The notes beneath the pieces were generated by a model. It made no database searches and was not told the origin of the DNA. It saw nothing but the letters and a program-made list of their open reading frames with translations. DNA of 64,000 nt from Aliidiomarina minuta (GTDB lineage: Bacteria > Pseudomonadota > Gammaproteobacteria > Enterobacterales > Alteromonadaceae). This document shows, in pieces, positions 60,039 to 64,000 of the stretch (within the stretch, counting starts at the first letter, position 1; every line of letters begins with the position of its first letter). Position numbers and translations under genes: made by a program. The stretch lies in contig NZ_PIPL01000001.1 of the NCBI RefSeq assembly GCF_003987145.1, positions 1,426,001 through 1,490,000 on the forward strand, read 5' to 3'.

Positions 60039-60595
60039 TGCAGCAAAAGCTTACGCAACAAAAAGGACAGCAGAACTGGCTCCAGCCTGACGAAGGGCTT
60101 GCGTACTGTCAGCTCAATAAGCAGCTATATTATAAAGTGTTGCATAGCTTTTATCGCCAGTACCACTATTTAAAACAACGCTCGCAGCTGACACCAGAGT
60201 CGACAGCTCAACTGGCGCACAGTTTACAAAGCACAGCTCCCCCTGGTGGAGCTCTGCGACTGGCAAAATTAGCAAAGAAACTGGCACCACCAGCACCATT
60301 GCCTGAACCGCAGGCATGTAAGATTCTTCTTGATGCGGTGCAGCATACATTAGTGGCGATAGAGGCCTACTTGCCTGAGCCACAACAAGAAAACCGCACA
60401 AAAGACTTGCTTAGCCAGCTTGAACAGCACAATATTGAAGCCATAAAATTGTTTAAAGAATGGTCAGCGCAGGAAGCTAAGAGCTGGCCCAGTGAGTATC
60501 AAAATCAGATTCATCAGGCGCTTTTAGTTTTTGATTTCAAGCAGGCCTATAACCTGCTGCTACAGGGACTAAAAAAGTTTGCGCTGGAATCATAA
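60038..60595 (+). CDS. Stand-alone Hpt (histidine phosphotransfer) domain protein, divergent
   Basis: The 185-residue protein lacks signal or membrane segments. Residues about 17-85 follow the Hpt pattern: DEGLAYCQLNKQLYYKVLHSF resembles the usual first Hpt helix. AHSLQSTAPPGGALRLAKLA aligns with the phospho-His helix H-x-L-K-G-x-A, with His61 kept but Lys-Gly replaced by Gln-Ser. The C-terminal half is helical and unassigned. ATG 60038 overlaps the upstream stop. It is probably a phosphorelay intermediate in a FliA-driven operon. The hybrid partner is unknown; the sensor at 63314 is a candidate. Confidence 0.65.
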   Translation: MQQKLTQQKGQQNWLQPDEGLAYCQLNKQLYYKVLHSFYRQYHYLKQRSQLTPESTAQLAHSLQSTAPPGGALRLAKLAKKLAPPAPLPEPQACKILLDAVQHTLVAIEAYLPEPQQENRTKDLLSQLEQHNIEAIKLFKEWSAQEAKSWPSEYQNQIHQALLVFDFKQAYNLLLQGLKKFALES

Positions 60596-60618
60596 TAAGA
60601 AAAAAAACAGTTAACCTG

Positions 60619-60658
60619 ACAGACCTAGACAGACCTAGACAGACCTAGACAGACCTAA
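60619..60658 (+). repeat. 10-bp tandem repeat, about four copies
   Basis: The unit ACAGACCTAG occurs three times exactly and once with a changed last base, between the Hpt gene and fapA. The period equals one helical turn. It is not in a coding frame, and it ends 25 bp before the likely fapA start. Confidence 0.9.
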
Positions 60659-60682
60659 AAAAATTATAAGCTGAGGTGCAGC

Positions 60683-62344
60683 ATCAAAGGCGTCAATTTT
60701 ATAGTTACTGACCAAACTGTTTCCATCTCTATTGATGAAACAACAGAGCTCAGTCAATTAACCGAAAAATTACTAGCAGACGCTTTTGCAGCGTCTGAAT
60801 ATAAAAACTCTGTGCTGGATGAAAATGCGCTGAGCCGGGCGCTAACCCAATTCAAAACCGAGAATCAGCGCGTTGCACGTATTGGTGCCTGTGTCCCACC
60901 CAGGCTTGAACTGGTTATCAGCGACGATGACATGCAGGTTACCGCGAAAGTCACAGCTCCTCAGGGTGGCCCCCCTCTTACAGTTAATACCTTTTTGCAG
61001 GAACTCCGCGAACAAGGTGTCACTCTGGGTATTCGCCGCGCAGCAATTGATAAACTCATTCAGCATACGCTAAGCGCAGAACCAGGCAGTAGCACCGAGG
61101 CCCTGATTGCACGCGGAAAATTTCCCGTCGACGGCAGTGATACCCAATTTAAACAGCTAGTCCAGGACGCCCGCCAGCGGGTACTGCAACCCAAAGAACT
61201 GGATGGTGACAAAGTAGATATGCGGGATCTTGGGGAAATACTCAGCGTTGACAAGGGTACACCGCTGTTGCAACGAATTCCGGCAACACCCGGCACTGCC
61301 GGTTTTACCGTTCGAGGCGCCACACTTGACGCAGCAGCAGGCGCAGACAGAGAACTGCAAGCTGGCATAGGCACAGAAATCAGTGCTGACGACCCCAATA
61401 TACTGCTGGCTTCCCGCCAGGGCCTGCCCTGCCTGGTCGACAATGCGGCAAATGTCGACGATGTCTTGTCGATGCGCAAAGTAGACGCCACTACCGGCCA
61501 CGTCGAATATGAAGGCTCAGTACTGATTCAGGGCAATATTGGCCCAGGTATGCGAGTCATAGCCGGCGGTGACGTAACGGTTAGCGGTTATGTCGATTCC
61601 GCACACATTGAATCGGGTGGTAATGTAACGATAACCAAAGGTGTTATTGGCCAACAAAACGAACTGGACAGTGATGATGTTGAAGATCAAGTGCCAGAAC
61701 ACTCTACCCAGATTTCAGCTAAGGGTTCGATTTGGGTTTCCTACAGTCAGTACGCTACGCTCACCAGCGAACACGGCGTCATCGTCGATAAACAACTGAC
61801 CCATTGTCACGTAATTACCAAAGGCACTCTTTGCCTGGGAGGCGAAGGCAAAGAAGCCCGCGGCAAGCTTATCGGCGGAGTTGTAGACACCTGCAATCAT
61901 ATTTATGCAGGACAGATAGGTGCACCTGCCGGTACCCGCACGTCGATAAACCTGAGTATGCCACCCGTGCCTGAAGCTTACCTGCAGGAACAGGAGAAGC
62001 TCACCGCCGAACTGCGCGACGAATTAGGTCTGGTCAAAAAACTAACCCGGGTGCGCCAGAAAGCCAGCCTTGAAGAGTCAAGCCCTAAGCTGAAAGAGTT
62101 TCTATCAACCCTGGACCAGAAACTCGAAAACCATCGTCGCAATGTAACCGTGTTACGCATCAGAGCAGCCGAATTGCTGAAGAAAGATCCGGCTAAAGCC
62201 CCTATTATCAGCTACGCAAACCGGGTCCTGTATGCAGGAACCCTCTTCCGTAGCGATGTAGAAACCAAAGCTATTCACGAAAACAGGGGCCCTTCGACCC
62301 TGATTCTTAGAAACGGGAATTTTAATTACCAATATGTTGGATAA
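60683..62344 (+). CDS. fapA: FapA (DUF342) flagellar-assembly/polarity protein, probable AUC start
   Basis: FapA-type DUF342 proteins are cytoplasmic; in Vibrio vulnificus FapA supports polar flagellum assembly. The core is clear: PVDGSDTQFKQLV, DMRDLGEI, GTPLLQRIPATPGT, ASRQGLPC and the repetitive beta-helix GNIGPGMRVIAGGDVTVSGY, followed by a coiled coil. The first standard start is GTG 60812, but it has no ribosome site and would remove a family-like N-terminal segment (SISIDETTELSQLTEKLLA). ATC 60683 has GAGG 7 nt upstream and restores 553 residues. No ATG, GTG or TTG exists in frame between the TAA at 60656 and 60812. It overlaps rsmC by 11 bp. Confidence 0.88.
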   Translation: MKGVNFIVTDQTVSISIDETTELSQLTEKLLADAFAASEYKNSVLDENALSRALTQFKTENQRVARIGACVPPRLELVISDDDMQVTAKVTAPQGGPPLTVNTFLQELREQGVTLGIRRAAIDKLIQHTLSAEPGSSTEALIARGKFPVDGSDTQFKQLVQDARQRVLQPKELDGDKVDMRDLGEILSVDKGTPLLQRIPATPGTAGFTVRGATLDAAAGADRELQAGIGTEISADDPNILLASRQGLPCLVDNAANVDDVLSMRKVDATTGHVEYEGSVLIQGNIGPGMRVIAGGDVTVSGYVDSAHIESGGNVTITKGVIGQQNELDSDDVEDQVPEHSTQISAKGSIWVSYSQYATLTSEHGVIVDKQLTHCHVITKGTLCLGGEGKEARGKLIGGVVDTCNHIYAGQIGAPAGTRTSINLSMPPVPEAYLQEQEKLTAELRDELGLVKKLTRVRQKASLEESSPKLKEFLSTLDQKLENHRRNVTVLRIRAAELLKKDPAKAPIISYANRVLYAGTLFRSDVETKAIHENRGPSTLILRNGNFNYQYVG

Positions 62345-63314
62345 AACCAGTCAGCTGCTGATCCGTCAGCAGCTATTCACCTCTGATGACGTTCTTCTGG
62401 TCAATGCTCAGGACGCATACGCTGAGCAAACGGGTGCTGCCAGTCATTACCTGCACTGGGGACATTATCAGCAATTTGGTGATTTAAGAGCAAAGTTCGG
62501 GGCAGAGGTACAGCAACGCGCCACACAGGTGGTGCTTTATGTTCCCAAAGAAAAGAGTCTGGCCCTGATGTTATTAGACAATCTGGCCGCTGTTATGCAG
62601 CCGACCGATACTTTATACCTGGTTGGTGACAATAAAGGCGGCATTCGTTCACTGGCGAAAAAATTACCCGCCAACTGGGGTAATTGCATAAAAATAGCCA
62701 GCGGCAACCATTGCCTCTTATACAGCACGCAGCTTTTAGAACCGGCGCCTTTTAACTTATCCTCATATTTGACGCCCTACCTGATTGATACTGCCGACAA
62801 GACGCTCAAAGTGTTTAATTTGCCCGGGGTTTTCAGCCATCAACATCTGGATCCAGGGACCGATCTCTTATTGCAGCATCTGCCATTATCGATTTCAGGT
62901 AAAGTCCTCGACTTCGCTTGCGGGAGCGGCGTAATTGCCAGTTGGCTGGGAAAGTACAGCAGTGCCGAATCAATTCACTTAAGTGATGTTAGCGCTCTGG
63001 CCCTGCAGGCAAGTCAGCATACCCTGAACGCAAACCAGGTCCAGGCAAGTTGCATTGCCAGTGATGGTCTTAACCAGGTCGCAGGGAACTACGACTGGAT
63101 CATCAGTAACCCACCGTTTCACACTGGCAAAAACACTGACTATGAAATCGCCCGGCGTTTCTTTGCAGCGGCTCCCTCTCAACTCAATAAAAACGGTCGC
63201 CTGTTGATCGTAGCTAACAGTTTTCTGCCCTATCCTGAACTGTTAGGACAATACTTCAAAACGGTCGTAGAAAAAGCTAATAATGGTCGTTTTCGGATTC
63301 TGGAGGCGCACTAA
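62334..63314 (+). CDS. rsmC: 16S rRNA (guanine1207-N2)-methyltransferase
   Basis: RsmC methylates G1207 of 16S rRNA in the assembled 30S subunit. The 326-residue product has a degenerate N-terminal methyltransferase-like half and an active C-terminal half with VLDFACGSGVIASWLG (SAM site) and the catalytic NPPFHTG. It overlaps fapA by 11 bp and the next gene by one base (TAATG), so all three are coupled. Confidence 0.96.
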   Translation: MLDKTSQLLIRQQLFTSDDVLLVNAQDAYAEQTGAASHYLHWGHYQQFGDLRAKFGAEVQQRATQVVLYVPKEKSLALMLLDNLAAVMQPTDTLYLVGDNKGGIRSLAKKLPANWGNCIKIASGNHCLLYSTQLLEPAPFNLSSYLTPYLIDTADKTLKVFNLPGVFSHQHLDPGTDLLLQHLPLSISGKVLDFACGSGVIASWLGKYSSAESIHLSDVSALALQASQHTLNANQVQASCIASDGLNQVAGNYDWIISNPPFHTGKNTDYEIARRFFAAAPSQLNKNGRLLIVANSFLPYPELLGQYFKTVVEKANNGRFRILEAH

Positions 63315-64000
63315 TGATATTCTCCGGATCGTTGCGCCGAGGGCTACTGTTAGTCAGCTTGCTCATTGCTACTTTGACGCTGCTTCCGGTTTTTGCTATT
63401 TACAGCACTCTTCAGTATCAGGAAATGCGGAATATATTGCTGCAACGGGCAGATAATTACGCCGAATTATTAGCCAGCAATGCCCAGCATCAAATGACAG
63501 ACGATAGCTTTGCATGGAGTGAACCCAGCTTTGAAGTTATTAGCCGTTCATCCTTCGTGCAGACGCTACATATTTATCGCTATCGCGAGAGCAACGCCGA
63601 ACTTAGTTTTCATGCTAGTTATAATCGCCCTGGTAGTCCGCCTATTGCCGCACGTTTTGCAGAAATAGAAACGCTCAGTAGTCCCGTCATTGAAGGCTCT
63701 TCCATTGAAGTAATTAAACCTGTTTATTCTACCGAAGGCATTCAGGGCTACCTCTTTTTACGCGCTGATATGCATGAGCTGTATAACTTAATGCGCCTGA
63801 CTGCTGGCAGTGCATTACTGCTGCTATTGCTGGCAATTGTACTTGCTTTATCAGGCAGCCAACTACTCAGTCGTTATTTTACACGCCCTTTAAACCGCAC
63901 TATTTCCACCATGCAGGAAGTTGCCCGCACTAAAAACTATAGTTTGCGATTGGCGGATTCCGACCTTATTGAGCTGGATATGCTGGCGCATAACTTCAAC
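63314..64000 (+). CDS. Membrane sensor protein with HAMP domain, C-terminal output cut by window edge
   Basis: The visible 229 residues contain an N-terminal membrane helix (about 11-31), an extracytoplasmic domain of about 120 residues, a second helix (about 160-182) and a HAMP domain (RYFTRPLNRTISTMQEVARTK). This is the layout of a sensor histidine kinase or of a GGDEF/EAL sensor; the output domain lies outside. GGAGG precedes ATG 63314, which overlaps the rsmC stop. The nearby stand-alone Hpt gene makes a hybrid kinase attractive but unproven. Confidence 0.85.
   Translation, partial: MIFSGSLRRGLLLVSLLIATLTLLPVFAIYSTLQYQEMRNILLQRADNYAELLASNAQHQMTDDSFAWSEPSFEVISRSSFVQTLHIYRYRESNAELSFHASYNRPGSPPIAARFAEIETLSSPVIEGSSIEVIKPVYSTEGIQGYLFLRADMHELYNLMRLTAGSALLLLLLAIVLALSGSQLLSRYFTRPLNRTISTMQEVARTKNYSLRLADSDLIELDMLAHNFN

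Noticed and set aside
1..64000. Search by eye for tRNA, rRNA, insertion sequences, integrase genes and toxin-antitoxin pairs
   Set aside because: None could be supported; the genes are core functions with even composition and no sign of a mobile island.

Overview
The window reads as chromosomal core sequence of a marine gammaproteobacterium in the order Alteromonadales, probably Idiomarinaceae (Idiomarina, Pseudidiomarina or Aliidiomarina type). The reasons are the gene orders (purL-mltF-tadA, guaB-guaA, ndk-rlmN-rodZ-ispG-hisS-yfgM-bamB-der, trmJ-suhB, rppH-ptsP-lgt-thyA, mutH-DUF2982), a full type II secretion operon, the small DUF3545 and DUF2982 proteins, and close to 50 percent GC. The genus is inferred, not proven. 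No tRNA, rRNA, prophage, insertion sequence, integron or CRISPR array was seen. Genes are tightly packed and several convergent pairs overlap.

Layout. 1-6021: purL (cut at the left edge), lytic transglycosylase mltF, a 57-codon coupled ORF, and tadA. 6060-6328: a CsrB/RsmZ-type small RNA with a possible operator upstream. 6398-14618: an NhaC-type antiporter, a diguanylate cyclase, guaA and guaB with REP hairpins between them, xseA and mscS. 14692-25888: the 12-gene gspC-N operon on the minus strand. 25982-38511: hslR-hslO, then the der-bamB-yfgM-hisS-ispG-rodZ-rlmN-ndk block, msrA with a damaged 5' end and a possible MetJ site, an IscS-like desulfurase lacking its IscU-docking tail, and trmJ. 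38655-45395: suhB, a 0.77-kb array of alternating REP hairpins with a 93-bp period, a DUF3545 gene, ung, an S9 peptidase and a DUF1302 outer-membrane-type protein. 45581-55411: etfBA, csdE/tcdA (overlapping tail to tail), thyA, lgt, a TSUP permease, ptsP, rppH, mutH and DUF2982.

55414-58794 looks like a RimABK-type ribosome-modification module: a stand-alone EAL phosphodiesterase diverges from a retropepsin-like protease (RimB type), rimK and an AstE/aspartoacylase-family hydrolase. 58818-64000 looks like a flagellar accessory locus. A good sigma-28 (FliA) promoter precedes two FlgO-type lipoproteins and a stand-alone Hpt protein. These are followed by fapA (DUF342), whose best start is a non-standard AUC, then rsmC and a HAMP sensor protein cut by the right edge.

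The window therefore carries three layers of global control that converge on surface behaviour: a CsrA-sequestering RNA, c-di-GMP enzymes (one GGDEF, one EAL), and S6 glutamylation. It also holds flagellar accessory genes and type II secretion, which such regulators commonly control.
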